Shown: positions 7,326 to 15,630, counted from the stretch's first letter. The stretch is DNA of 64,000 bases from Lysinibacillus mangiferihumi (GCF_003049665.1 NZ_PYWM01000010.1:1-64000), one strand, 5' to 3'. Notes: generated by a model not told the origin, from the sequence alone. Numbers and translations are program-made.

Positions 7326-8447
7326 TTATTGATTATGACTAAATAATTTGTTCGACATTTCTTGCAATGTAGTACTCGGCGTAAGGGCCAAGTCTTCATT
7401 TAATTTTTGTTCGTAGGTTAAAAAAACCGAGTGAGCCTGTTTTTGCATTCCTGCATCAATCAACAGTTTTAAGTATTGTTCGATTTTATAATCATTATAA
7501 GGGTCGAACTCTAATAAGCGATTCAGATAATCTATGGCCACTTCTGTTTCATTCATTATGCTAATTTGAAAGCCTTTTTCCAATAACTCTATGTAGGATT
7601 TAGTTAGCTTATCTCTGTCTGCAGTAGCCCATTCATAATCATCAAAAATGAGTAGCCCATCTTTATAAATGGCAAGGCATTGATTGATTAATGACAGAGG
7701 GGGGCAATCTAACTTCTTGAAATCACTAAAATAATCTTGGAAGTCATATAAATCACACATGATATTGGGTTTTTCAAAAATATAATACTTATTTGAAAAT
7801 ATAATACAATTGGAATATCCCATATTATTTAATGTTTTCCTTAAATAGGATAAGGCTGTATGCAAATTCGATTTTGCGCGAACATAATCTAAATTTGGCC
7901 AAAGAATTTCAATGAGAACATCCCGATGAATGGGCATGTTTGGACGTAATATGAAATAAGCAAATAATTCCTTTGTTTTTTCTGTTTTGAAGGAAACGAG
8001 ACTATTATTGCTATAGGTAGCGAATTGATTAAAGCATTGGACGTTTAACGTAGTATTAGAAGTTTGATGTACCAACTGTTGCATAGAAAATTCATGTTCA
8101 ATACGTGATACGGTTTTTTCTAATCGTGCTAGGCTAATCGGTTTAAGTAAATAATCAAGTCCTCCAATTTCATATGCTTGTATGGCAAAATCTGAATACG
8201 AAGTAATAAAGATAACAATTACATGTGGTCGATTGCTTTTGATAATATCAGCAACTTCAAGCCCATTCAGTTCATCAAGCTTTATTTCTAAAAATATGAC
8301 TTCAAAGTCCAGTGATGGAAGGCTATTTAAAAATAGCTTTACACTAGTGAAGGTTTTAGTAACCTCTATTTGTTGAAAGTTTTGTAGCTTATTTTGAAAA
8401 TAGTGTAAAGCTAGAGGTTCTTTGTCTATTAAAACGGCTCGAATCAC
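7326..8447 (-). CDS. Receiver-winged helix-BTAD (SARP-like) response regulator with Glu at the phospho-acceptor position
   Basis: Start GTG at 8447: AAAGGAG lies 8 nt before it, whereas the longer frame (TTG 8468) reads through that site. The 373-residue protein has a CheY-like receiver (about 1-120), an OmpR-type winged helix (about 135-220; ELFAYFILRPNMPIHRDVLIE) and a bacterial transcriptional activator (BTAD) TPR-like domain (about 230-370), the architecture of SARP-type activators with a receiver in front. The acidic pocket is altered: D8-K9-E10, and Glu54 (IFLEIKLDELNG) replaces the phosphorylated Asp; the codon is GAA. The conserved Thr and Lys (FITSYSD, YLLKP) remain. A constitutive, phosphomimetic or pseudo-receiver state is inferred. 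No kinase gene adjoins it. Its target may be the promoter at about 8726-8782. Confidence 0.85.
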   Translation of the reverse strand: MIRAVLIDKEPLALHYFQNKLQNFQQIEVTKTFTSVKLFLNSLPSLDFEVIFLEIKLDELNGLEVADIIKSNRPHVIVIFITSYSDFAIQAYEIGGLDYLLKPISLARLEKTVSRIEHEFSMQQLVHQTSNTTLNVQCFNQFATYSNNSLVSFKTEKTKELFAYFILRPNMPIHRDVLIEILWPNLDYVRAKSNLHTALSYLRKTLNNMGYSNCIIFSNKYYIFEKPNIMCDLYDFQDYFSDFKKLDCPPLSLINQCLAIYKDGLLIFDDYEWATADRDKLTKSYIELLEKGFQISIMNETEVAIDYLNRLLEFDPYNDYKIEQYLKLLIDAGMQKQAHSVFLTYEQKLNEDLALTPSTTLQEMSNKLFSHNQ

Positions 8448-8856
8448 ATCAAAATCTCCTTTATACAATTAAATTGAAAACCATTAAACTCTAGTTCATT
8501 TTTTTGAAAAGGTCTCCCCTTATATAGAGGATAGAAGTTTTTTATGTACTGTTAAGAGAATTGAAATAATTGTATAAGCGTTTATAATTAAACTATTTTG
8601 AAAAAAATAAAAATATAATAGTTAAACTAGAAATTTGATTGAAGGGTTAAAGTTTGTTTTTTTTCTTATTTTATAAAACCTTTTTAATGCTTGTATTATG
8701 TAATAGCCGTTATTATAGTACATTTGACTTAAAGAAAACTCAAAAGGTACTTAAAAAATACTTAAAAATAATAGGATATAAGTAATTGAAAATTACTTTG
8801 TTGTGGAAAAGTAGTGTGTGATTTAAAAAAATGTACAAAGTTGAGGGATTGAAGAA
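8448..8856. other. AT-rich divergent intergenic region
   Basis: About 410 bp between two divergently read regulator genes. Very AT-rich, with no coding signature or RNA gene visible. It holds the 11 bp-period heptamer array listed separately. Confidence 0.7.
8726..8782 (+). promoter_or_regulatory. Four direct heptamers at 11 bp period plus candidate -10
   Basis: The heptamer ACTYAAA starts at 8727 (ACTTAAA), 8738 (ACTCAAA), 8749 (ACTTAAA) and 8760 (ACTTAAA), exactly 11 bp apart, followed by TATAAG (8777-8782) as a candidate -10 pointing at the WYL regulator gene. Direct heptamers at 11 bp spacing just before a -10 are the known binding geometry of SARP-type activators; the divergent neighbour encodes such a protein. 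The region is AT-rich, which lowers the weight. Confidence 0.5.
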
Positions 8857-9783
8857 ATGAAAGTAGATCGTTTACTCACGATGACAATGATTTTAATTAA
8901 TCGTAAAAAAGTAAAAGCACAGGAATTAGCCGAGTTATTTGACGTATCTGTTCGAACCATTTATCGGGATGTCGAAACCCTGAGCTGTGCGGGGGTCCCA
9001 ATCTTAAGCCAACAAGGGGTTAATGGCGGAATAAGTTTAATGGATGGCTATCGAATGGATAAGCAAGTATTAACGAAAGAGGAACTAACCTCTCTTTCAA
9101 TTGCCCTTAAAAGTGCTTTAACCTCCTATGAGGATGCCCATGCTAAAGCTGTTTTAGAAAAGTTAACTGGTGTAGCAGATGAGCAAGTAAAACAATCCAT
9201 TGATCATTTTTTTATTGACCTTAGTCCATGGGGACAAAATATACTATTAAAAGAACAAATCACATTATTGAAAAAAGCAATCGAGGGCGAGCGTTGTGTA
9301 AGCTTCTTGTATTCGACTACTTATGGTACGATGACCAATCGAATAATAGAGCCGCACACTTTAGTGCAAAAGGGCAAGATGTGGTATATTTACGGCTATT
9401 GCACATTAAGAAACGGTTTTCGTCTATTCAAAATATCAAGAATGAAGCAAATGAAAGAGGAGCAACGCAGTTTTGAACGAAAGGAAGTACATTTATCTGA
9501 CCTTCCGTGGGATAAAGCATGGCAACAACCAGAAAATTTAGTAGTACTCACACTGTCATTTGATGCACAGATTCTAACATTAATGGAAGAAACATTTGGT
9601 GTGGAACAGATAGATTATGAAAGGTCCATCGTGCAAGTTGCATTGCCGGAAGATGAATGGCTCTATGGCTTTTTGCTAAGCTTTGGTAATCGAATAAAGC
9701 TTCTTGACCCACCTTACTTAGTTGATATCGTGCAAAAACGGGCACAACAAATCGTCGAAATGTATACAGCAAACAATAGGTAA
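8857..9783 (+). CDS. YafY-type HTH/WYL-domain transcriptional regulator
   Basis: Regulator of 308 residues. N-terminal winged helix-turn-helix of the DeoR/HTH_11 type (about 5-60; KVKAQELAELFDVSVRTIYRDVETL), then a WYL domain (about 140-220; CVSFLYST.YGTMTNRIIEPHTLVQKGKMWYIYGYCTLRNGFRLFKISRM) and a C-terminal extension (WCX). WYL domains often sense small ligands or nucleic acid. The start follows GTTGAGGGATTGAAGAA (GAGGG, 9 nt spacing). The next gene, reading the same way 91 bp on, encodes a probable effector-binding protein and is preceded by two palindromes, so local control of that gene is likely. Confidence 0.88.
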   Translation: MKVDRLLTMTMILINRKKVKAQELAELFDVSVRTIYRDVETLSCAGVPILSQQGVNGGISLMDGYRMDKQVLTKEELTSLSIALKSALTSYEDAHAKAVLEKLTGVADEQVKQSIDHFFIDLSPWGQNILLKEQITLLKKAIEGERCVSFLYSTTYGTMTNRIIEPHTLVQKGKMWYIYGYCTLRNGFRLFKISRMKQMKEEQRSFERKEVHLSDLPWDKAWQQPENLVVLTLSFDAQILTLMEETFGVEQIDYERSIVQVALPEDEWLYGFLLSFGNRIKLLDPPYLVDIVQKRAQQIVEMYTANNR

Positions 9784-9807
9784 AATCATTTTTGTCCATT
9801 CAATAGA

Positions 9808-9850
9808 TGACATACAGATGTCAAGTTTGCTTTGTTATAGTAATAACAAA
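9808..9850 (+). promoter_or_regulatory. Two candidate operators before the zinc-ribbon/GyrI-like gene
   Basis: Two perfect inverted repeats with 4 nt centres sit side by side: TGACAT-ACAG-ATGTCA (9808-9823) and TTTGTTAT-AGTA-ATAACAAA (9831-9850). They occupy the expected promoter region (TTGCTTT...TATAGT-like) of the downstream gene. The adjacent WYL regulator is the obvious candidate binder. Confidence 0.5.
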
Positions 9851-9874
9851 TTAAACGAAGGGTGGACGTAAACT

Positions 9875-10621
9875 ATGCAAAGTTATTGCCAAAGCTGTGG
9901 GATGCCATTAGTGCATGAAAAATTATTTGGAACAGAAAAAGAGGGGCAAGTTTGTCGGGACTATTGCACATATTGTTACGAATTAGGAGCGTTTAAACAG
10001 CCGAATGTAACGATCCATGAAATGATTGACATATGTGTACCTCATTTAAAGGAAGAAGGGATGGCAGAAGAAGAAGCACGACAAATGTTAGCTTCCTTTT
10101 TACCACGTTTAAAAAGATGGAGAACAGATACTGGAAAACAACCTGTGATGAAAGAAAAACAAAGCTTTCATATCGCTGGGATTTCAGCAAAAACGAATAA
10201 TGCGAACGAAATCACAGCACAAGCGAAAATACCACAATTATGGACCACTTATTACCAGCAAGATATTGCAGGTCAACTACCAAGTCAAAAAAACAATGCC
10301 GTCATGTATGGGCTGTATTCAGAGTACGAAACAGATGTGACCGGAGAATATACACTCACGCTTGGAGTGGGGGTATCGGCTGACGTCGAAGTTCCAACAG
10401 GAATGGTCATAAAAACAATTCCCGCATCAAAATATTTAGTGTTCACTTCAGAAAAAGGGCTAATGCCAGATATTGTAATACAAGCTTGGCAAGATATTTG
10501 GGCTTGGTTTGCCAATACTACGGAAGTAGAACGAACGTATAGTGGGGACTTTGAATTGTATGATGAACGATGTGCCCAGCCTCATGAGGCACAGGTGGAT
10601 ATTTATATTGCAATTAAGTAA
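9875..10621 (+). CDS. Zinc-ribbon plus GyrI-like effector-binding domain protein
   Basis: 248 residues in two parts. The N-terminal part (about 1-85) is a cysteine-rich zinc-ribbon module: CQSCGMPL, then CRDYCTYCYELG, ending in LPRLKRW. The C-terminal part (about 95-248) is an AraC effector-binding/GyrI-like (SOUL-like) domain: FHIAGISAKTNNANE, LWTTYYQQD, YGLYSEYETDVTGEYTLTLGV, SKYLVFTSEKG, ERTYSGDFELYDER. Such domains bind small cationic or hydrophobic ligands. The start follows GAAGGGTGGACGTAAACT. It pairs with the upstream WYL regulator, whose probable operators lie between the genes. The actual ligand is unknown. Confidence 0.83.
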   Translation: MQSYCQSCGMPLVHEKLFGTEKEGQVCRDYCTYCYELGAFKQPNVTIHEMIDICVPHLKEEGMAEEEARQMLASFLPRLKRWRTDTGKQPVMKEKQSFHIAGISAKTNNANEITAQAKIPQLWTTYYQQDIAGQLPSQKNNAVMYGLYSEYETDVTGEYTLTLGVGVSADVEVPTGMVIKTIPASKYLVFTSEKGLMPDIVIQAWQDIWAWFANTTEVERTYSGDFELYDERCAQPHEAQVDIYIAIK

Positions 10622-10662
10622 ATACAATACTGCTAGTTAAAACGCGAGTGACATAATACAAC

Positions 10663-10703
10663 AAAGCCAGTGCCTACCATCAAGTGGTAGGTGACTGGCT
10701 TTT
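10663..10703. terminator. Bidirectional terminator overlapping a 3' coding end
   Basis: Arms AAAGCCAGTGCCTACCA (10663-10679) and TGGTAGGTGACTGGCTTTT (10685-10703). The stop codon of the convergent transporter gene (10680-10682) lies in the loop, so the last codons of that gene form one arm. Confidence 0.85.
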
Positions 10704-11588
10704 GCTTGTTGGAGGTAGTTCTTTGATATGTGGTTCAATATGCACAAGCACCTGACAAAAGCGATTTTCGCGCATAATGGTATGTTCAATTTCCTCTGTA
10801 ATACGATGACTTTCATAGACGTTTAAATAAGGATCGACAGTCACTGTTATATCGATAAAGTACATATTCCCATGTGCACGCCCTTTGAAATCTAAAAGCT
10901 CAATCACGCCACTAACATTGCGAATTAATACCGATAATGTCTCGACTTCATCAATATCAAAGGCATCTGTAAGACTTTGAACAGCTTCCCAAAATATTTC
11001 TACAGCAGTTTTAATTATTAGAAAAGCGACAACAAGGGCTGTTAATGTATCAATAATCGGAAAGCCAAAAATTGCTCCGAATATCCCGATGGCTGTGCCG
11101 ATACTGACCAGCGCATCCGAGCGATTATCATAGGCAGCAGCTTTTACAGCCGCACTTCGTATTTTTTTTGCCAGTGCTAAATTATAACGATAGACAACAT
11201 ACATGACGGCTGCACTTCCGATTGCCACAAATGCTGTTAACAAAGATGGTGTTGTGCCAGATGGCTCCCATAGTCCTTGTAAAGAAGCAATTAAAACTTG
11301 TAAGCCGACGATTAGCATAATAAATGAGGCAACGAGTGACGCAACAGTTTCAGCTCGTAAATGACCATATTGGTGATTTGAATCTGGTGGTCTTTGCGCA
11401 ATGCGTAAGCCGATTAAAACGGCAATGGATGCAATGATATCCGTTGTATTGTTTAATCCATCTGCTTTTAAAGCTTCTGATGTTCCGATATAGCCAATTG
11501 TTAGTTTTACTGAGCTCAGTATTAAGTAAGTGGCAATTGATAGCCAAGCTCCTTTTTCCCCTTGACGTAAATTTGTATAGAGCTCCAT
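10680..11588 (-). CDS. Cation diffusion facilitator (CDF) family transporter
   Basis: Membrane exporter of divalent metal ions (Zn, Co, Mn or Fe class) using the proton gradient. About 302 residues; start ATG 11588 behind GAGGAGG with 7 nt spacing (the longer TTG frame at 11606 contains this site). Six membrane helices in the first 210 residues; metal site motifs SEALKADGLNNTTDI in helix II and AAAYDNRSDALVS in helix V (D..N/H..D types), RPPDSNHQYGHLRAE loop typical of the family. The C-terminal cytosolic domain (about 215-300) has the ferredoxin-like MTR pattern GRAHGNMYFIDITVTVDPYLNVYESHRITEEIE. Asn replaces a His/Asp in both intramembrane sites (DxxN, DNRSD), so specificity may differ from Zn. 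Related to B. subtilis YdfM/YeaB/MneP types. Confidence 0.9.
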   Translation of the reverse strand: MELYTNLRQGEKGAWLSIATYLILSSVKLTIGYIGTSEALKADGLNNTTDIIASIAVLIGLRIAQRPPDSNHQYGHLRAETVASLVASFIMLIVGLQVLIASLQGLWEPSGTTPSLLTAFVAIGSAAVMYVVYRYNLALAKKIRSAAVKAAAYDNRSDALVSIGTAIGIFGAIFGFPIIDTLTALVVAFLIIKTAVEIFWEAVQSLTDAFDIDEVETLSVLIRNVSGVIELLDFKGRAHGNMYFIDITVTVDPYLNVYESHRITEEIEHTIMRENRFCQVLVHIEPHIKELPPTSKSQSPTT

Positions 11589-11622
11589 TTTGTTTCCTCC
11601 TCGCAAAACTTTCGGGCATTAT

Positions 11623-11656
11623 AAAACGACCCCCTTATATGAAAGGGAGTCGTTTT
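11623..11656 (-). terminator. Terminator of the CNNM/CorC gene
   Basis: Arms AAAACGACCCCCTT and AAGGGAGTCGTTTT with a 6 nt loop, just beyond the stop codon at 11663. Confidence 0.75.
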
Positions 11657-11662
11657 GCATTT

Positions 11663-13006
11663 TTATTTATCGTCTTTCGATTCTTCGATTTCATTTGTTA
11701 AATCAAGTTCAGGTAATTTCAGAACTTCTAAGTATAATATGTGGTGACCATCTAATTCTTTTGCTGTAAATTCATAACCTTGCTCTTCAATGCTATCACC
11801 TTCGATTGCATCAAAACGCTTTGTCATGAACCAACCACCAATCGTATCGATATCATCATCTTCTATGTCAGTACCTAGCATATCATTGACGTTTTCTAGT
11901 AGCATTTTTGCATCTAAAATAAAATGATTTTCTGCAATTTCCTGTACTTCTGGAATTTCATCTTCATCAAACTCATCTTGAATATCCCCGACAATTTCCT
12001 CGATAATATCTTCAATGGTTACAAGACCTGATGTACCACCATACTCATCCATTAAAATAGCCATATGAATACGTTCACGTTGAATCTTGAGTAACAATTC
12101 GTTAATTTGCGTAGTTTCCATCACGCGAATAATCGGTTGCATATAGTCAATTACTAATTTATCACCATTTGCAGGGTCTTTAATATAAGCAGTTAATAAG
12201 TGCTTCATATTCACTAAACCAATAATATGGTCTTTATCCCCGTCGATAATTGGATAACGAGTATATTGCTCCACACCCATTAAATCAAATACTTCTTTAA
12301 TCGTAAGTTCTTTCTCAATACCGACGATTTCAGTACGTGGCACCATGATTTCTTTTGCAAGACGATCTGAGAACTCGAAGATACTGTTAACATATTCATA
12401 TTCTGCGTTATTAATTTCTCCACCTTTTAAACTATCTGACAAAATCATGCGCAATTCTTCTTCAGTATGTGCAACTTCTGATTCTGACATCATTTTAAGA
12501 CCGAATAGACCTGTTAAACCACGTGCAGAGCCATTCAATAATTTAATGATTGGATAAGTAATGTTGTGGAATAAAATTAATGCACCAGAAAAGTTTAATG
12601 TTACAAATTCTGCTTTTTGGATGGCTAAAGTTTTTGGCGCCAATTCCCCAATAACTACATGCATAAACGTTACGATTGAGAATGCAAGTATAAATGAAAG
12701 GATAGATGTTATGCTACCGCTCAGATTTAGAAACTCGAACACTGGATGTAAAATGATTTCAAATGTAGGCTCACCTAGCCAACCCAGTCCAAGTGCTGTA
12801 ATGGTAATACCTAATTGACATGCAGATAAGTATTCGTCTAAATCTGATACAACACGTTTTGCATTTTTCGCTTTTTTATGTCCTTCAGCGAGTAATTGAT
12901 CGATGCGGGTAGTTCTCACTTTTACGATTGCAAATTCAGTTGCAACGAAAAATCCTGTCATTATAATTAGTAGGGCGAATGCCGCCAACCTAATGGTTAT
13001 TTCCAA
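11663..13006 (-). CDS. HlyC/CorC (CNNM) family membrane protein with CBS pair
   Basis: Probable magnesium or other cation transporter or efflux regulator, about 447 residues from the TTG at 13006. Order: DUF21/CNNM membrane domain with four helices (about 1-190; ITIRLAAFALLIIMTGFFVATEFAIVKV), two CBS domains (about 210-330; IMVPRTEIVGIEKELTIKEVFDLM, YMQPIIRVMETTQINELL), and a C-terminal CorC_HlyC domain (about 345-430). Start choice: the family usually begins a few residues before the first helix, as with TTG 13006 (GGAG, 5 nt spacing) or TTG 13021; the frame's further extension to 13108 overlaps a candidate leader ORF in another frame. B. subtilis counterpart type: YhdP. Confidence 0.9.
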   Translation of the reverse strand: MEITIRLAAFALLIIMTGFFVATEFAIVKVRTTRIDQLLAEGHKKAKNAKRVVSDLDEYLSACQLGITITALGLGWLGEPTFEIILHPVFEFLNLSGSITSILSFILAFSIVTFMHVVIGELAPKTLAIQKAEFVTLNFSGALILFHNITYPIIKLLNGSARGLTGLFGLKMMSESEVAHTEEELRMILSDSLKGGEINNAEYEYVNSIFEFSDRLAKEIMVPRTEIVGIEKELTIKEVFDLMGVEQYTRYPIIDGDKDHIIGLVNMKHLLTAYIKDPANGDKLVIDYMQPIIRVMETTQINELLLKIQRERIHMAILMDEYGGTSGLVTIEDIIEEIVGDIQDEFDEDEIPEVQEIAENHFILDAKMLLENVNDMLGTDIEDDDIDTIGGWFMTKRFDAIEGDSIEEQGYEFTAKELDGHHILYLEVLKLPELDLTNEIEESKDDK

Positions 13007-13061
13007 TATGTCTCCGTCCAAATAATTCCTTTGTCCCCGCCCAAATGAGGGAAGTAAACAA
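12990..13061 (-). CDS. Candidate 23-residue leader peptide overlapping the CNNM/CorC start
   Basis: An AGGAGGTG ribosome binding site, the strongest near this gene, stands 6 nt before a TTG (13061) that opens a 23-codon frame (Met-Phe-Thr-Ser-Leu-Ile-Trp...) ending at TAG 12990-12992, inside the start of the transporter frame. The overlap would couple translation of leader and transporter. No homologue is recalled. It may be an attenuator or simply a chance frame. Confidence 0.4.
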   Translation of the reverse strand: MFTSLIWAGTKELFGRRHIGNNH

Positions 13062-13466
13062 AGTGTACACCTCCTATGATTTAAAAAATTGTTGGATGTT
13101 TTAATCATAAGTTATTTGTAACTAAAACACAAATATTGACAACGACTTTTTTATACTATTTTAAGATGGATTTGCTAATAAAGAAAACGGATACTTTCAG
13201 ATGACAAATGATTGAAAATCAATAGGCATTATGCTAACTTTAAATGGAGCAAGGATAGTTTGTTTAGAGAAAGAAGCATTTGCATCTCATATAAAACGAC
13301 ACGTCAAAAATCTCAAGAGAGCTTTACTTGCTGATTTTTTTAAATGAATTATTTTAATATGCAACAAAAAAAGGTTGTCTCATATGAGGCAACCTTTTTT
13401 GCGCGAACGAGAAGCACATAAATGGACACTTTTATAATATGTATTTCTAAATAGGGCAATAATTTT
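13062..13466. other. Intergenic region
   Basis: Holds the probable promoter of the minus-strand CNNM/CorC gene (TTGTCA at about 13136-13141 on the minus strand) and the terminator at 13367-13400. No other gene signature is visible. Confidence 0.6.
13367..13400 (-). terminator. Terminator of the 136-residue hypothetical gene
   Basis: Long stem AAAAAAGGTTGTCTCAT / ATGAGGCAACCTTTTTT with a single G-T wobble and A/T tracts on both sides. Confidence 0.85.
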
Positions 13467-13877
13467 TTACTGTTGGAAGCGCAACTTTAGACAAGCCTTT
13501 TCCACATCATGAACAGTTTCTTTTAAAGGGATCGCGTCTAAGTATGTGGAGATGGTGATAGGAGCCTTTTCGGTTAGTCCTTGTTGTGTTAGGACATAAT
13601 GTTTCCCATTGTAAGATAAGTATAGATGTTTAATGGAACGTTTTCCTATTCCATTAGGAGATTCGAAAATAGCTTTTAGCTGGCTGCAATACTCACTATA
13701 AAAATTACTACTATATCCAGATAGTGCTTCGAATTTTTTACTATCGATTGAACTGGACTCATCGACTAACTCGAAAATTTTTGCGGAAAATTCCGAAAAA
13801 AGTTCTTTTACTTTAGCACGAATTAACGCTTTTGAATTATAGTTATTTAAGTCATCAGAAAGTGCGACTTTACTCAT
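13467..13877 (-). CDS. Hypothetical protein, 136 residues
   Basis: I do not recognise this protein. The start is ATG 13877, 7-8 nt after CAGGAGG; the longer frame would read through the site. It is soluble in appearance, with no signal peptide or membrane segment. An N-terminal helical half (about 1-75, KVKELFSEFSAKIFELVDES, FYSEYCSQLKAIFES) precedes a basic, possibly beta-rich segment (SIKHLYLSYNGKHYVLTQQG) and an Asp/Glu-rich end. Two cysteines, no metal pattern. It has its own terminator and no operon partner. Good codon structure and ribosome binding site support it as real. Confidence 0.72.
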   Translation of the reverse strand: MSKVALSDDLNNYNSKALIRAKVKELFSEFSAKIFELVDESSSIDSKKFEALSGYSSNFYSEYCSQLKAIFESPNGIGKRSIKHLYLSYNGKHYVLTQQGLTEKAPITISTYLDAIPLKETVHDVEKACLKLRFQQ

Positions 13878-14047
13878 TGAAATAGCCTCCTGCATATAAA
13901 ACATTTAGAATTAAATTCATTTATTAAATGTATAAGAAAAATACAGGAATATCAATATAAACAGACACTTTTCGTATAATAGCAGTGGTTTTAATAGTAA
14001 AAATTAGGCGTTTTTAATTATGCAAAGGCAAAAAAATATTGGTTTTT

Positions 14048-14251
14048 TTAGTCATAAATATGGAAGAGCATTAACTCATGAATCATTTTTTTAACATCTT
14101 CTTCATGTGGAGGAATAGGACCAATCCATTGGATGACGCCATCCTTTAAATATTCTGCCGCGTAACGTTCGCGTTGATAGAAAAAGGAAATGGCCCATCC
14201 AGGAAGCTGTGTATTTTCAAATAAAGGTTTAAAGCTAAAATGCTGAATCAT
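14048..14251 (-). CDS. yheE: YheE family small protein (DUF5342)
   Basis: 67 residues beginning MIQHFSFKPLFENTQLPGW and ending HELMLFHIYD, closely the pattern of B. subtilis YheE as remembered (MISHFSFK..., IHELMLFHVYE). Function unknown. Start ATG 14251 follows ATGGGG with 7 nt spacing; an in-frame TTG two codons earlier is less likely. It lies divergent to yheB, as in B. subtilis. The leader GGGGTTTGTNTATGA is shared with another short gene at 39147-39332. Confidence 0.85.
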   Translation of the reverse strand: MIQHFSFKPLFENTQLPGWAISFFYQRERYAAEYLKDGVIQWIGPIPPHEEDVKKMIHELMLFHIYD

Positions 14252-14472
14252 ATACAAACCCCATTTCTAATGATATGTATTTAATATTATTCAAGGATAG
14301 TGGTAATATTGCAACTAAACAATATCGGATGATGTTTCGATAGGAACAATTATGCTTTGTCGTAATAAAATGGAGGGTATTTCTTTCGTTGGATTTCATT
14401 GCTCTGCTATAATGAGTGCAATAGGCGACAAATTACGCCAAATGTGAATACGATTGAAATGAGAGGATGCTA

Positions 14473-15615
14473 ATGGACAATTTTTTAGTGACATTATTAT
14501 TTATGGCAATTATCGGCGCCGCAATTGGTGGTATAACAAATCATCTAGCGATTAAAATGCTTTTTCGACCGCACGAAGCAATCTATATTAAAAATTGGCG
14601 CGTACCATTTACACCGGGTCTTATTCCAAAAAGACGTGATGAACTAGCGAAACAATTAGGTCTTACAGTTGTAAATTATTTATTAACACCTGAGACGTTT
14701 AGAAAGAAATTTTTCTCTAAAGATATTCAAGATAAAGTTGAACAATTTGCACAAGTAAAAGTGGAAGAGACATTTTTCACGAACGATAAAACCATTCAGG
14801 ACTGGCTAGATTTAGCTGGCTTCTCTGATATGCCTGCCACTATTGAACAAAAAGTTGAACGAATTGTAGCGGGACAATTTGAATCAGTAAAGAATACATT
14901 ATCCACGAGATCAATTCGTACACTGTTATCGGAGGACATCCAAAATACGATTGATGCTAAAATTCCATTAGCAGTGGGACATATTTTAGAGAAGGGTGAG
15001 GAGTATTTTTTATCACCCGCAGGCGAGATGACGATAAAGGCAATGATTGATGACTTTTTATCGTCAAAAGGGTCACTTGGCGGTATGATTAATATGTTTT
15101 TAGGCGATTCCTCATCACTTGTCGGCAAAGTACAACGCGAGCTTGTAAAGTTTTTACAAGCCCCTGGTACAACATCGCTGCTGACAAACATTTTTTCACA
15201 AGAATGGGAAAAGTTAAAAGACCGACCAGCTATGGATTATTTAGGGGATATTGACTTTGAACCGATATTGGCAAATTTACAAAGCTATGTAAAAGATCAA
15301 TTAGCAGTAGCACAACGCTTACAGCATCCTATTTCCTATTATTGGCCAACAGGTAGTTCTTGGATGAGGGAAACGGTAATACCTCAAGTAATTGATAAAG
15401 CATTTGTTAGAGCAGAAGATAAATTAGAAGATGTGCTAAAACGTTTAAATTTACAAGAAGTAGTTCGTGAACAAGTGGATTCGTTCCCAGTATCAAAACT
15501 AGAAGAGCTTGTACTTGGTATTTCCAAGCGTGAATTTAAAATGATTACAGTGCTAGGTGCAGTTCTTGGTGGTTTAATTGGTATTGTGCAAGGTTTAATT
15601 GTCTACTTTATTTAG
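14473..15615 (+). CDS. yheB: YheB family membrane protein (DUF445)
   Basis: 380-residue DUF445 protein. An N-terminal membrane helix (about 3-25) is followed by the family motif GGITNHLAIKMLFRPHEAIYIKNWRVPFTPGLIPKRRDELAKQLG, a long amphipathic helical middle, and a C-terminal membrane helix (about 355-378, VLGAVLGGLIGIVQGLIVYFI). Start ATG 14473, 6 nt after GAGAGG; the ATG at 14467 touches the site. It forms an operon with yheA (15 bp gap). The biochemical role is unknown; a spore or envelope role is sometimes suggested for the family. Confidence 0.9.
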   Translation: MDNFLVTLLFMAIIGAAIGGITNHLAIKMLFRPHEAIYIKNWRVPFTPGLIPKRRDELAKQLGLTVVNYLLTPETFRKKFFSKDIQDKVEQFAQVKVEETFFTNDKTIQDWLDLAGFSDMPATIEQKVERIVAGQFESVKNTLSTRSIRTLLSEDIQNTIDAKIPLAVGHILEKGEEYFLSPAGEMTIKAMIDDFLSSKGSLGGMINMFLGDSSSLVGKVQRELVKFLQAPGTTSLLTNIFSQEWEKLKDRPAMDYLGDIDFEPILANLQSYVKDQLAVAQRLQHPISYYWPTGSSWMRETVIPQVIDKAFVRAEDKLEDVLKRLNLQEVVREQVDSFPVSKLEELVLGISKREFKMITVLGAVLGGLIGIVQGLIVYFI

Positions 15616-15630
15616 AAAGGGGAAATAAGA

